Positions 20,598 through 29,013 of a stretch of 64,000 nucleotides of DNA are shown one piece after another. The translations under genes and the position numbers were made by a program. The notes beneath the pieces were generated by a model, which saw only the letters and a list, made by a program, of their open reading frames with translations, was not told where the DNA came from and did no database searches. The stretch is from Labilibacter marinus. Lineage in GTDB: Bacteria; Bacteroidota; Bacteroidia; Bacteroidales; Marinilabiliaceae. The DNA lies in NCBI RefSeq assembly GCF_001659685.2, contig NZ_LXYE02000060.1, positions 1-64,000 on the forward strand, read 5' to 3'. How positions within the stretch are numbered: position 1 is the first letter of the stretch; each line of letters opens with the position of its first letter.

Positions 20598-20622
20598 AAA
20601 ACAAATAAATAATTAATTTTTT

Positions 20623-20750
20623 TCAAGAGGCATATCCATATGTATCCACATAAGGTGTGCCTCTTTTAGCAACAGCAAATATCCTTGCCAGTATTTTGTT
20701 TCGGATAATATTGAGTGTTCCCATAACGTGTTTACCCTCTGCGATTCTCC
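20623..20750 (-). pseudogene. IS110-family-like transposase C-terminal remnant
   Basis: The minus-strand frame reads HVMGTLNIIRNKILARIFAV then AKRGTPYVDTYGYAS, resembling the C-terminal tail of IS110/IS116-type transposases found in Bacteroidota (RNK ... RIFAVxxRxxPYV). The upstream part of the transposase is absent and the frame runs into an unrelated repeat at 20751. Family recognised from memory only. Confidence 0.5.
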
Positions 20751-20797
20751 GCTGCCGCGAGATTGTATCTCGTGGTTTGATGAAATAAAACAAGGCT
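20751..20797 (+). repeat. 47-bp direct repeat, copy 1
   Basis: Identical to 21572-21618. It contains a 6-bp hairpin (CGAGAT / ATCTCG). In both places a REP palindrome follows within about 20-40 bp, so the two sequences travel as a unit. Confidence 0.8.
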
Positions 20798-20817
20798 TCA
20801 TTTTTAATAACGTCCAT

Positions 20818-20849
20818 CTCGCGCGGATTTAGCTTTGGCGTAATCCGTG
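20818..20849 (-). repeat. REP-like palindrome 4
   Basis: CTCGCGCGGATTTAGC, then TTTGGCGTAATCCGTG. It lies directly upstream of the second RAYT fragment, matching the REP/RAYT order at 18479-18532. Confidence 0.8.
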
Positions 20850-20867
20850 TAATAAGCCATATAGCGT

Positions 20868-21045
20868 GATTTTAAAAGCATACCAGCAAGCAAATAGTAA
20901 AGCAGATACAAGAAGAGGCAGAAAGTAGACGAGAGTGGATATTACCCTTAATGCAAAAGTACTGTGCGCATTTAAAACGTAAGCAAACATTCAAACTATG
21001 GCAAAATGGTAATCATGCCAAATAATTTACAGCAATAGTTTCTTC
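20868..21045 (+). pseudogene. Duplicate RAYT fragment, further decayed
   Basis: Near-identical to 18536-18710, but it has lost single bases (four A instead of five near 20874; a missing G near 21020), so the frame is broken. It is cut off in mid-gene by REP palindrome 5 at 21048. This is a segmental copy of the first remnant rather than an independent transposase. Confidence 0.8.
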
Positions 21046-21047
21046 GA

Positions 21048-21078
21048 TACGGATTGTGCTTTACTAAATCCGCGCGAG
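21048..21078 (+). repeat. REP-like palindrome 5 (diverged)
   Basis: ATACGGATTGTGCTTTAC, then TAAATCCGCGCGAG; the loop is diverged from the other copies but the CGGATT / AATCCG stem is kept. Confidence 0.65.
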
Positions 21079-21173
21079 TTGTGGTGTAGATATTTGAAAT
21101 GCCTGAGGGGTATCACTATAGTTGCAGGTGTTTTGGTATGGTAAAACAAAGGCTTAACAAGCTTGCGTGATGC

Positions 21174-21420
21174 TTGGTCAACGTGGCTTTTGCAGTAAAC
21201 AGGTGCTGCAGCCTCAAAACTCATGTTCATTTTGCATGCCGCAGTGTTGTAAAGTACAAAAGCTATGTGGCTTTTACTTCTCGCAATGCTGTTTGGCCTA
21301 AACCGTACGTTCGTTTTGTATGTCGCAGTCTTGTTTGGTGCAAAAGCAAAGCAACTTTTGAGCCTCGCAGTGTTGCGAGCTGCCTCCCGATGATCAGAAT
21401 GGTTGCTGCAGTGTTGTAAT
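21174..21420 (+). repeat. 42-bp degenerate tandem repeat, about six units
   Basis: Every 42 bp the sequence returns to a pattern like ttYATTTTGcatgtCGCAGTnTTGtnnggtncaaaa. Read in one frame this gives 14-residue units, each of the form K-x-x-V-x-F-x-x-R-S-x-V-x-x (HVHFACRSVV, YVAFTSRNAV, YVRFVCRSLV, KATFEPRSVA). Units differ at many positions. No start context or family supports a gene, so I annotate it as a repeat. The flanks (21100-21170 and 21420-21520) share a further diverged word around AACAAGGCTTG. Confidence 0.65.
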
Positions 21421-21571
21421 GCATTTAAGTATGGCTCAAAATACTTAACAAGGCTTGTAATTGTGCTTGCATACCTATGTAAATAGGGCGTTTTGCTATG
21501 GTGAGGGGGAATCTTAAAGTTGGTATAGTTTGGTGTTTTATTGATTATAGCTACTAGTTTATTATACCCAC

Positions 21572-21618
21572 GCTGCCGCGAGATTGTATCTCGTGGTTTG
21601 ATGAAATAAAACAAGGCT
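21572..21618 (+). repeat. 47-bp direct repeat, copy 2
   Basis: Same 47 bp as 20751-20797, again followed by a REP (21638). Confidence 0.8.
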
Positions 21619-21637
21619 GCATTTTTAAGTGCGTCCA

Positions 21638-21670
21638 ACTCGCGCTAATTTAGCTTTGGCATAATCCGTG
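21638..21670 (-). repeat. REP-like palindrome 6
   Basis: ACTCGCGCTAATTTAGC, then TTTGGCATAATCCGTG; a diverged reverse-orientation copy that lies about 105 bp upstream of a RAYT N-terminal fragment. Confidence 0.7.
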
Positions 21671-21775
21671 TAATAAGCGATAGGTTTATAACTTACAGGG
21701 GTTATCATTATACAAGTGTTTACAATAGTTTATTATTGTAAGGGTTTGCAACCCGGTTTATAAAACTAGTATTTA

Positions 21776-21991
21776 ATGTCAGATAAATATAAAATACACG
21801 ATAACACATCAGCCTATTTCATTACTCTGACTACTGTTGGTTGGATAGATGTATTTACTCGCAAAAACCATAAACAGTGTATAGTTGATTCGTTAAAGCG
21901 TTGCCAACAGTACAAAGGCTTAAAGATATATGGATGGTGTTTAATGCCAAGTCATTTACATGCCAACTCCCTCGGATATGTAAAAAAATAA
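21776..21991 (+). pseudogene. RAYT transposase, N-terminal fragment
   Basis: Begins with a good ATG and reads KIHDNTSAYFITLTTVGWID, later CLMPSHLHA, which contains the HLH (HUH-type) metal-binding motif of Y1 transposases. After HLHA the frame departs to an unrelated tail (NSLGYVKK) and stops. It is complementary in content to the C-terminal fragments but comes from a different, diverged copy. Confidence 0.85.
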
Positions 21992-22089
21992 AAGAAGGTT
22001 GTTAGCGCTGAATTGTATTCGGTGCAATAAGCGAGCTGCAGATAATATAAAGAGCTACAATTTTAAAAGTTGTGGCTCTTTTGGTGTTA

Positions 22090-22198
22090 TGGATGTAGCT
22101 TTGGCGTAATCCGTGCCATAATCTCAGCAGGTAACTATGCCTATTTGCCCTATTTATTAAACGTGATTCAGGCAACTCAGGAATGGATTACTTATTAA
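22090..22198 (+). pseudogene. Partial REP plus RAYT C-terminal tip
   Basis: A half REP (TAGCTTTGGCGTAATCCGTG) runs straight into a frame reading ISAGNYAYLPYLLNVIQATQ then EWITY and a stop at 22195-22197. This matches the end of the RAYT fragment at 18532 (NYAQLPYLIDIIKETQGW) but is a different copy. The REP has replaced the rest of the gene. Confidence 0.75.
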
Positions 22199-22217
22199 GC
22201 CCGGATTACAAATCCTC

Positions 22218-22308
22218 AGAAATATTTTTAAGCGTAACTTTGAAGTGTCAGTAATAAATACTTATTTGCTTTCACGGATTACGCTGCGCTAAATCCTCGC
22301 GAGCTGGG
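22218..22308 (+). repeat. REP-bearing repeat, copy B
   Basis: Second copy of 1-91, same orientation, including a REP (from 22273). It follows the RAYT tip at 22197 by about 20 bp, showing that this repeat is the natural 3' flank of a RAYT gene. Confidence 0.85.
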
Positions 22309-22317
22309 GCGTCCAAG

Positions 22318-22479
22318 TGGAATATCTTTCTAAATCCATTTTCTACATCCGGCAGTATGAGTGAGTCGCTATATCAAACCATGTTATTTCAAAATAGGTT
22401 AATTATTATTTCGGTTTCGGTAGTGGCTATTTTATGGGGATTAATAAATTTGCAACGCAGAGAGAAGTTTATTAAGTAA
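22318..22479 (+). pseudogene. Truncated membrane-protein tail (permease-like)
   Basis: Frame in phase with the stop TAA at 22477: NPFSTSGSMSESLYQTMLFQ, NRLIIISVSVVAILWGLINL, QRREKFIK. One transmembrane helix and a short basic tail resemble the last helix of an ABC-type permease. The upstream part is replaced by REP sequence, so it is a remnant cut by REP insertion or rearrangement. Family assignment is tentative. Confidence 0.45.
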
Positions 22480-22522
22480 TAACTTCAAGAAACATTTGAG
22501 CCAATTTATTTAAACTCTATTT

Positions 22523-23119
22523 ATGGAAAAACTAATCCTACTAACCATTATCCTATTTTTTAAGATATCCACTTATTCACAATTATTTGACAATGCTATT
22601 TATGTAAAAGGAGAAATAATAACAATATCGGATACGATTGAATGTTATATTTCCTACCAGGATTATTATGGCAGTATTATAAAATACAAGTTAGAATATA
22701 CTGATAAAAAAGCGATAAAGCTACCTTCTTATAAGGTTTTGTATATAAGTACGGGTATGTTTAATAAATTTGATAGAATATACATCAAAGAGAAGCCTCA
22801 TTTAATGAAACGCCTTTGTAAAGGCAAAATTTCCTTATATATTGATTTGTTGTCTACTGCAGGGGGAATGATGCCAACGGCAGGAGGAGGATTTACAATT
22901 ACTGGCGGGGGTAGCGAAGAAGTTATGTACCTTATAAAAGACTATAAAATTAATAGGGTGAATAGAAAGAAAGTTAATAATCTTTTGAAAGAATTAATGG
23001 CCGATGATCAAACAATCCAAGAAAAGGTAAATAACTTTGATAGAAAAGATTCTCTTTGGGATGATAACTTAAAAGAGCTAGTTAAGCACTATAATAGAAA
23101 TGCTAAGTATAATCAATAG
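22523..23119 (+). CDS. Exported hypothetical protein (198 aa)
   Basis: Signal peptide MEKLILLTIILFFKISTYSQ, then a beta-rich body with a glycine-rich patch (TAGGGFTITGGGSEE) near residue 125 and a charged C-terminal helix region. No family recognised. It is the first intact gene after the repeat region and reads away from it. A beta-sandwich periplasmic protein is plausible. Confidence 0.65.
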   Translation: MEKLILLTIILFFKISTYSQLFDNAIYVKGEIITISDTIECYISYQDYYGSIIKYKLEYTDKKAIKLPSYKVLYISTGMFNKFDRIYIKEKPHLMKRLCKGKISLYIDLLSTAGGMMPTAGGGFTITGGGSEEVMYLIKDYKINRVNRKKVNNLLKELMADDQTIQEKVNNFDRKDSLWDDNLKELVKHYNRNAKYNQ

Positions 23120-23162
23120 ATATATTATTATCCTTTATTTGCCAAATAGAATATAAACTAAA

Positions 23163-23570
23163 ATGAATCCTTTAAATAAGGTAAAACTAATATCCATCAT
23201 ACCCGGTTTTGGGGTAGCTTTGGTTGATATCTTTGTAACTATATTCTATCAACCTGCTTCGTATTGGCAAGGTAATTTACAAACAGCCAATGAAGCTAAT
23301 CCTATTGGAGCTTTCTTTATGCATGGCCATATATCGGGTATTTTTATTCTTTCTGGCTTATGGTTGGTTCTTATTGTAGTTCTTGCATATCTTCTGCCAA
23401 CTAAACTTTCCAAAGTATTTACATTATTTGTTTTATTTGCACATTCGTTTGGCGCATCATCCTGGATAATGGGGCATTGGGGATTTGCTGATATGTTATT
23501 GTTCTTTTTATCCAATGCTATTTTATATTATTGGGTTGAGCAATATAATACCAAACAAATATCAATTTAA
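23163..23570 (+). CDS. Small integral membrane protein (135 aa)
   Basis: Four hydrophobic segments, near residues 8-28, 50-75, 78-97 and 108-125, with a conserved-looking ANPIGAFFMHGH stretch between the first two and GHWGFADM before the last. No known family. It starts 43 bp after the preceding gene and may share its transcript. Confidence 0.65.
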   Translation: MNPLNKVKLISIIPGFGVALVDIFVTIFYQPASYWQGNLQTANEANPIGAFFMHGHISGIFILSGLWLVLIVVLAYLLPTKLSKVFTLFVLFAHSFGASSWIMGHWGFADMLLFFLSNAILYYWVEQYNTKQISI

Positions 23571-23803
23571 TAGAGAATCAAAAACTTTAGAATATTTAAA
23601 ATGTCCAATAATTATAAAGTCAGTTAGTTATTTCAAAATATTACTTTATAAAAAATGACCTAATGCAAATACGAGGATTGCAGCTTAAAATACGGTATGT
23701 TCTCCAAAGGGGTATTGGGGCCTATGATTTAAGCGGTTGTATATTCGATAGAAAGTCAAATTAAATTAGCCAGCTACTAGAGCCAAATGATCACCATTTA
23801 TAG

Positions 23804-24319
23804 CTAGTCGAGCACAATAAAATTCCAGCTAAGTATTTTCTAGATAAAAAACAATTGGTTCAAAAAGTATCTCTTTTAAACTACTTGTTTTATCAAAATA
23901 TATGGGATTCATCCACTGATTCCGAGAAGTCAATTTTATACGATATTGCCGAAGATCATATAGTTAACCAACGTAAGAGTCAGGAGATTGAGGTGCTAAT
24001 TAGAAAAGGATTAGTGAAAAAGGGACAGTTTTTAACTTTGTTTAATTTAAGTTTTACCTGTTTTGTACGTAAGAATAAGCTAGAGGTACAGGCCATTAAT
24101 CATGATTTAAGATCTTCTAATAGTTTAGGTTGGAGTAGGTATAATTTACCAATAAAACTTTTAGCTGCTTCAGTAATTGTTTTTTTAATCGTAATAAATC
24201 AGGAATTTTTAACCAGCATACAATCCATATTAATTTCAGCAGGAGCTATTTTAACATTTGCTATTAGGTTTTTTAACGTTCCTTCTGCAAGCGGATTTTT
24301 TACAAAATTATCATCTTAG
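23804..24319 (+). pseudogene. C-terminal fragment of a large signalling/ATPase-type membrane protein
   Basis: The open frame begins after a TAG (23801) with LVEHNKIPAKYFLDKKQLVQ and has no ATG before the conserved part. It has a winged-helix-like segment (W-x-S-x-T-x-x-EKSILYDIAEDHIVN ... LIRKGLVKK ... FNLSFTCFV), a pattern I associate with the C-terminus of large multi-domain signalling ATPases, followed by two transmembrane helices. Length and lack of start suggest the remainder was lost; 23571-23800 shows no gene. A TTG start at 23855 is possible but unlikely. Confidence 0.5.
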
Positions 24320-24376
24320 GAAGTTGTTTTTTATACCTGTTATATTAGCTAATGAAGCTATAACATCATATACAAC

Positions 24377-24410
24377 AAAGGGAAGTACCTTAAAATGCTT
24401 CCTTTTGTTA
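24377..24410 (+). terminator. Imperfect terminator
   Basis: AAGGGAAG and CTTCCTTT form a stem (one G-T pair) followed by TTGTTAG. It lies 60 bp after the fragment ending at 24319. Confidence 0.4.
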
Positions 24411-24438
24411 GTATGATTGTTGAAACTACACGATACTA

Positions 24439-24535
24439 ATCAATTAGTCGCCGCCTTTGCAGGACTAACCATCAAGAAATCAATTATTCGCTGCCCTCGC
24501 AGGGCTAATTATTTGCTACCCTCACAGAGCCGCAG
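24439..24535. repeat. Three short palindromic direct repeats (second REP family)
   Basis: AATCAATTAGTCGCCGCC.., AATCAATTATTCGCTGCCC.. and AATTATTTGCTACCCTC.. are successive imperfect copies about 35 bp apart, each with a small hairpin such as GCCCT-cgc-AGGGC. The third overlaps the last codons of the rluE-like gene. A diverged fourth (ATCAATTATTTCCTGTAGTC, hairpin TAGTCG / CGACTA) lies at 25221-25247, directly before the proposed island boundary. Confidence 0.6.
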
Positions 24536-25102
24536 TAAATCATCTGTTTTAATAACACCACCTGAGGCTAGATTATTAAGATGTATATGACCAATTCGTA
24601 CCCGAATTAATCGTAGCGTAGGAAAGCCTACAGCAGCTGTCATTTTGCGCACCTGCCTAAATTTCCCCTCGGTAATACATATAGAAACCCAACTTGTAGG
24701 ACCATGTCTGTCACTTCGTATTTTTTTAGGAGGTGTTAGTACAGGAATATCATTTAAGCGTGATACCTTGCAAGGTAAAGTTGTATATCTTTTACCATCA
24801 AAGCCTATTTCTACGCCTTGCTTTAATCTTTTAATGGCTTCATCAGTAATTAAACCATCCAGCTGCACATAATACTCTTTTTCAATCTTTTTGCTACGTA
24901 CTTGTTCGCTCACTTTTCCGTCAGTGGTAAGCAATAACAGTCCTTCCGAGTTCTTATCTAAGCGACCAATAGCCATAGTGTTTTTAGGAAAATTATAAAG
25001 CTCGCCCAATAAACGTTTGTTTTTTTGCTTTTTTTCGTTGTTCACAAACTGCGACAGAAAACCTTCTGGTTTGTGAATGATATAATGATGATGTCGTTCC
25101 AT
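24509..25102 (-). CDS. rluE: 23S rRNA pseudouridine synthase, RsuA/RluE-type
   Basis: 197 residues, the usual size for RluE-like enzymes that lack the N-terminal S4 domain. It has the catalytic-Asp motif GRLDKNSEGLLLLT near residue 46, and the family's ITEGKFRQVRKM ... GFPTLRLIRVRIGHI block at about 140-170. Such enzymes convert a single uridine in ribosomal RNA to pseudouridine; RluE acts on 23S rRNA U2457 in E. coli. The symbol is the best fit among RluB/RluE/RluF and the exact target is not provable here. The 3' end carries a short palindromic repeat. Confidence 0.85.
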   Translation of the reverse strand: MERHHHYIIHKPEGFLSQFVNNEKKQKNKRLLGELYNFPKNTMAIGRLDKNSEGLLLLTTDGKVSEQVRSKKIEKEYYVQLDGLITDEAIKRLKQGVEIGFDGKRYTTLPCKVSRLNDIPVLTPPKKIRSDRHGPTSWVSICITEGKFRQVRKMTAAVGFPTLRLIRVRIGHIHLNNLASGGVIKTDDLLRLCEGSK

Positions 25103-25248
25103 TTTTAAAATCTATCAATCCGAGTATGACACGAATAAATAATGCCCTGTTATAGCAGCTATCTAACCTTGTAAAGAAATGATTCGCAGTAACGCATGGT
25201 CATTTTGGTACTTTTAAAATCAATTATTTCCTGTAGTCGCACGACTAT

Positions 25249-25260
25249 TTTCCGATACAA
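25249..25260 (+). other. Candidate left attachment site
   Basis: TTTCCGATACAA, identical to the end of mnmE at 52670. It sits in the 418-bp gene-free gap 25103-25520. The remainder of that gap (25261-25520) is AT-rich and I see nothing else in it. Confidence 0.5.
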
Positions 25261-25520
25261 TATTTTCTAAGTGTTTATATATAGTTGTTTAGTAGGTTTG
25301 AGTAGTAAAATAAGTGTAAAAATACTAAGATGATTTAAGAATTTTTAACCCCCTTAAAATCAGTATTAATTTAGTTGGTTATGTTATCGATAACACCAAA
25401 GCAAAGTAATCTTTTGTTTTTGAATTATTCTTCACAGACAATTCTATACAACTTTAATTAGCACTTCTCAGTCGAACCTCCATATCTCTCTTCATTTTTT
25501 AATGTTTAATAAACCTACAA

Positions 25521-27788
25521 TTACATAAATCCAACTCTTCTGGGTTTTTCATAATTGTTGGTACTCTTGAAGTATGACCTTATTAGTTTTTCTACATCTT
25601 CCTTTCTAATTAATTGTAGATTTTGTGTTGAAATTTCTTCACTGTAAATTATTCTGCTCGCATGTATCAACTTTAATTTTTCGAACAGGTTTCTACATTC
25701 CCGTGCGTTTCCAAAATGCTTTGTTTTTTCCTTAGTTATTCTTGCAAAGAAAGTATTGAGTATAGTTATAGCCGAATTGTCCAATTGATAGTCTGCAGAC
25801 TCAACCATCTTATAAAAAATTTGACTTAATGCTGTATCATCATAATCTGTAAACCTTAAATAATGTGGGAAACGACTTGACAAACCCGGATTTGAATTTA
25901 AAAAATTAGCCATTAAATCAGGATAACCAGCCAAAATGACGCAGGTAGAATCTTTAATATTCTCCATTTCTGCCACTAATGTATCAATAGCCTCTTGACC
26001 AAAATCCCTTTCGTTATCTTTTTTATATAAAGCATAGGCCTCGTCAATAAACAAAATACCACCGCGAGCCTGATCAATAAAGTTTTTCATATTGCGGGCA
26101 GTGTAGCCTATGAACTGATCCACAATATCATGCCGCTTTACAGTTACTACATGGCCCTTACTCAACACTCCAATGCTCTTATAAATTTCTCCTAAGATGG
26201 ATGCTACAGTAGTTTTTCCTGTTCCCGGATTACCGGAAAAAATTGCATTTAACGACACTTCATCATCTGATTTTCTAAGTTTGGTCATTTTAACAAAGGC
26301 TGCATATTCTTTTATACTTTGTTTAACCGATTCCAGACCGACTAATTGATCTAAATTCAGCATGATTTCATTTAACGGACGACCTTTTTCTAGTGAATAC
26401 TCATCCTTAATAGCATCCATCACATCAATTTTGGTGATCCACTTTTCATCCAGGAATTGTTGTTCATTAGCGCTAACTGCATTGTAATACCTAACTTCGC
26501 GGGACAACATAGTTGATAAGATGGGCTGAAATTGACGGGGAGCTAACTGCCTATTTAAAAAATGAAAATAATCTTTTGCCAAGTCCTTTGCATCCTGACT
26601 GATTGAATAATGTTTTTTTTTCAGATTATTTTTGAAATAGTTTAACAAATGATTCTCATTGTACTGCTTGAAGTGGAATATATGCTGAAAACAGACTCTT
26701 AGTAAAGGGTTAAGCGTTTCTTGTTTTTCCCATTCTGTTTTATTTAATGAGAGAATAAATATGTTTTTTGTATTTCGCTCCAAAAAATCACATAATATTT
26801 GCACCAAATCCGTTTTTGACACATCCAATTGCATTAAGCGTTCAGCATTAAGCTGATATTCCAAATTTTCGATCACCACAATTTTCCATCTCTGTTCCTC
26901 TAAAAAACTTGAGAAGTCGCTTGCTGATTCAATTTCATTAAAGCGATATCGAATAACTTCTACACGTTTATCATTCAATACATCTTCATAAACTGACTTT
27001 AAAAAATATGATGCTATGTCGAAGGGAGCAACATTATTTTGATTTATATACACCATATTGAGCGACAAGCCGAAAATATTGCTCAGCTTGGGTTCTGTAG
27101 AAAATATTGGTTTTAGATGATCAATGAATTTTAAAAAATCAGTTGGGGAAATATCTTCAATTTGTGCATCATTCGAATTTTCTTTCTCTAATTTTTTTCG
27201 AAAATCATCTGGCTGTAAATAAACAGTTAAGCTATGGGCAAAGTCAAAAAAATCGCTAGAAACCATATCTAACTCATCGGCTGGCAACAAATCAATGAGC
27301 TGAAAATCTTCCAGCATAGCAAAGCGAATATGATCATTCATGATACATTGCTTGTTATGCTCAACAAATGGATTTTCTCCATCTCCGGCAATGATCATAT
27401 TTTTCACTTCAATGTCTCTGTCATTTGGTAAAACCTCCTCCAGTATCAGCTCTACTTCGGCTTTATTTTGTAGAATCTTTTCAAAACGCTCACTCTCGGC
27501 TTCTCCTTCTTCGGTTACTACCAAAAAATTGACCAGATAAATAATATACCCTCTATCTGCATCATCCTTATCTTTGGTTTCAGTAAGTAATAATAAATCA
27601 GCATTAAAGCCTGTAAAAACAATGTTTAGATCAAGCGTAGAAAGCTGATCGTGAATTTCTCCAAGAAATACTTTTTTCCACCCTTCATTCTGCTCATCAA
27701 GAAAAGAGGCATATAGCTTAAATGCTTCCGAATTATTATTTTCAGTGAGTTTTTGATTTGCTTTCTCTATTAAGTCCCAGTTGTTCAT
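25521..27788 (-). CDS. CbxX/CfxQ-type AAA ATPase with long N-terminal extension
   Basis: 755 residues. The C-terminal third is a clear CbxX-type AAA module: Walker A GNPGTGKTT near 518, the pore/sensor region HDIVDQFIGYTA, Walker B ILFIDEAYAL near 578, sensor VILAGYPDLM and arginine-finger region NPGLSSRFPHYL. The first 470 residues are not recognised; residues about 300-400 resemble a degenerate AAA domain. CbxX proteins are remodelling ATPases (rubisco activases in autotrophs) and also occur in secretion and conflict loci. It is the last gene of a minus-strand series running from 35770. A remodelling or activator role for the neighbouring STAND/RyR proteins is inference. Confidence 0.85.
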   Translation of the reverse strand: MNNWDLIEKANQKLTENNNSEAFKLYASFLDEQNEGWKKVFLGEIHDQLSTLDLNIVFTGFNADLLLLTETKDKDDADRGYIIYLVNFLVVTEEGEAESERFEKILQNKAEVELILEEVLPNDRDIEVKNMIIAGDGENPFVEHNKQCIMNDHIRFAMLEDFQLIDLLPADELDMVSSDFFDFAHSLTVYLQPDDFRKKLEKENSNDAQIEDISPTDFLKFIDHLKPIFSTEPKLSNIFGLSLNMVYINQNNVAPFDIASYFLKSVYEDVLNDKRVEVIRYRFNEIESASDFSSFLEEQRWKIVVIENLEYQLNAERLMQLDVSKTDLVQILCDFLERNTKNIFILSLNKTEWEKQETLNPLLRVCFQHIFHFKQYNENHLLNYFKNNLKKKHYSISQDAKDLAKDYFHFLNRQLAPRQFQPILSTMLSREVRYYNAVSANEQQFLDEKWITKIDVMDAIKDEYSLEKGRPLNEIMLNLDQLVGLESVKQSIKEYAAFVKMTKLRKSDDEVSLNAIFSGNPGTGKTTVASILGEIYKSIGVLSKGHVVTVKRHDIVDQFIGYTARNMKNFIDQARGGILFIDEAYALYKKDNERDFGQEAIDTLVAEMENIKDSTCVILAGYPDLMANFLNSNPGLSSRFPHYLRFTDYDDTALSQIFYKMVESADYQLDNSAITILNTFFARITKEKTKHFGNARECRNLFEKLKLIHASRIIYSEEISTQNLQLIRKEDVEKLIRSYFKSTNNYEKPRRVGFM

Positions 27789-27946
27789 TTATACCTAAAT
27801 TATCGTTTGTTCTGGATGTGTTTCAATTTAACCTTCTCCTGCTTCTCCTAAATCGCCATCAAAGGAAGGGTAATGCCCAAATGTTTAAATATCATGATTT
27901 TGTGAGTATTTACCATTTGTTTTATGAAACAAATTATTTAGATCTA

Positions 27947-28321
27947 TTAATATTTAACTAATTGGAAAGGTACTTTTGCGAAAAATTGAAAATCCTCACC
28001 AGCTTTCTGAAAATCTTCATCATCAGATGTGTAATGCCAAAATATTTCAATTTTATCCCGTCCTGAATAGCTGTTGTTTATTTTTGAAATCAAGTTCAAA
28101 ATTTGCTTTGAAGTCGATTTTGGAACATAATCTACACTAAAAAATACCTGAGTTAGTTCCTGTGGATCCTCAAAATATCTATCCATCCAAGCATCTAGCT
28201 CAGCAAAAAGGTCTTTTTGATCATAGGTAAAAGTACCTTTTACTTCAATTTTACCATTGTTGGCATCAGCAATTATTTCACCTTTATGTGTTAAAGATTT
28301 TAAATGTAGTTTTTTTAACAT
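27947..28321 (-). CDS. SiaC-family (DUF1987) regulatory phosphoprotein-like protein
   Basis: 124 residues, the usual family length. It shows the core pattern G-x-I-x-V-x-G-x-F, then LDAWMDRYFEDP, then the phospho-acceptor region SVDYVPKSTSKQILNLI, then IEIFWHYTSDDEDFQKAGEDF. In Pseudomonas, SiaC is controlled by phosphorylation on a Thr in this region and activates the diguanylate cyclase SiaD; here no cyclase is adjacent. It lies between an AAA ATPase and a STAND ATPase, so it may be a switch subunit of that operon. A second related but broken copy lies just upstream. Confidence 0.8.
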   Translation of the reverse strand: MLKKLHLKSLTHKGEIIADANNGKIEVKGTFTYDQKDLFAELDAWMDRYFEDPQELTQVFFSVDYVPKSTSKQILNLISKINNSYSGRDKIEIFWHYTSDDEDFQKAGEDFQFFAKVPFQLVKY

Positions 28322-28539
28322 GTCAAATTATTAAATATCAGCAACTTGTTAGTTTGTTGTAGTGCATTGTAAACGGTGCTTACTTATGTGTATCCTTTAG
28401 TGTCAATCCATATGTCCAACCTTCAGTTCATCCGTTTTCTATCTAATGAATGGTACTTGTTCTGCCAGTTGCTCTATTAGTTGTTTTGAAATAGTGAGCA
28501 TCTAATGCAGTGGGAATATTATTAATACAAATACTATCG

Positions 28540-28937
28540 CTACAAATAAAAGAAAAAGAGTAAGAACGGCTTTATTTTTCTCTTAGGTTCATGTTGTACT
28601 GAATCGACATGTTTGTTAAACGTTTCAGCATTTAATAATTTATCCTTTGTACTTTTATTTAAAAAACATTGAATAGAAACCAATAATTCATTTATTGCTA
28701 TTTCTATATTAGTGTTTTTTTCATCAAACCAATGTGCTGAAGATATATATAAATTCCTTTCATCATCATGTGTTACATTTTCAAGTCTGAATGGAATAAC
28801 TATTTTCCCACCCTTAATTTGCTCGCATCTTCTAAAGAGAAAGACCCTTCCAGTTTTATTATGCCCTCAGTCGTATCAGTTATTATCTGGCCGTCATTAT
28901 TGGTGTATGTAAAATTCTGCATAGAGTAACTTGTCAT
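28540..28937 (-). pseudogene. Frameshifted small protein, SiaC-like start plus membrane tail
   Basis: From ATG 28937 the frame reads MTSYSMQNFTYTNNDGQIIT, then GIIKLEGSFSLEDASKL and stops. Shifting one frame near 28810 gives KGGKIVIPFRLENVTHDDER, NLYISSAHWFDEKNTNIEIA and a C-terminal hydrophobic segment ending at 28540. The two parts read as one protein interrupted by a single-base indel. The opening (D-x-x-G-x-I-x-x-x-GSF) echoes the start of the SiaC-like neighbour. Either a recent pseudogene or a programmed shift. Confidence 0.55.
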
Positions 28938-29013
28938 TAATTAGTTCAAAAATAGTTTAATAGTTCAATATTCATATTTAGCAACTCTACAATAAAAATG
29001 CTTCATTTTGTTC

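Noticed and set aside
21174-21420. CRISPR array
   Set aside because: Units are contiguous and degenerate, with no constant repeat separated by unique spacers, and no cas genes are present.
21027-21638. A 203-codon open frame on the minus strand across the 42-bp repeats
   Set aside because: It runs through REP palindromes, the 47-bp repeat and the tandem repeat; composition follows those DNA repeats and matches no protein family.
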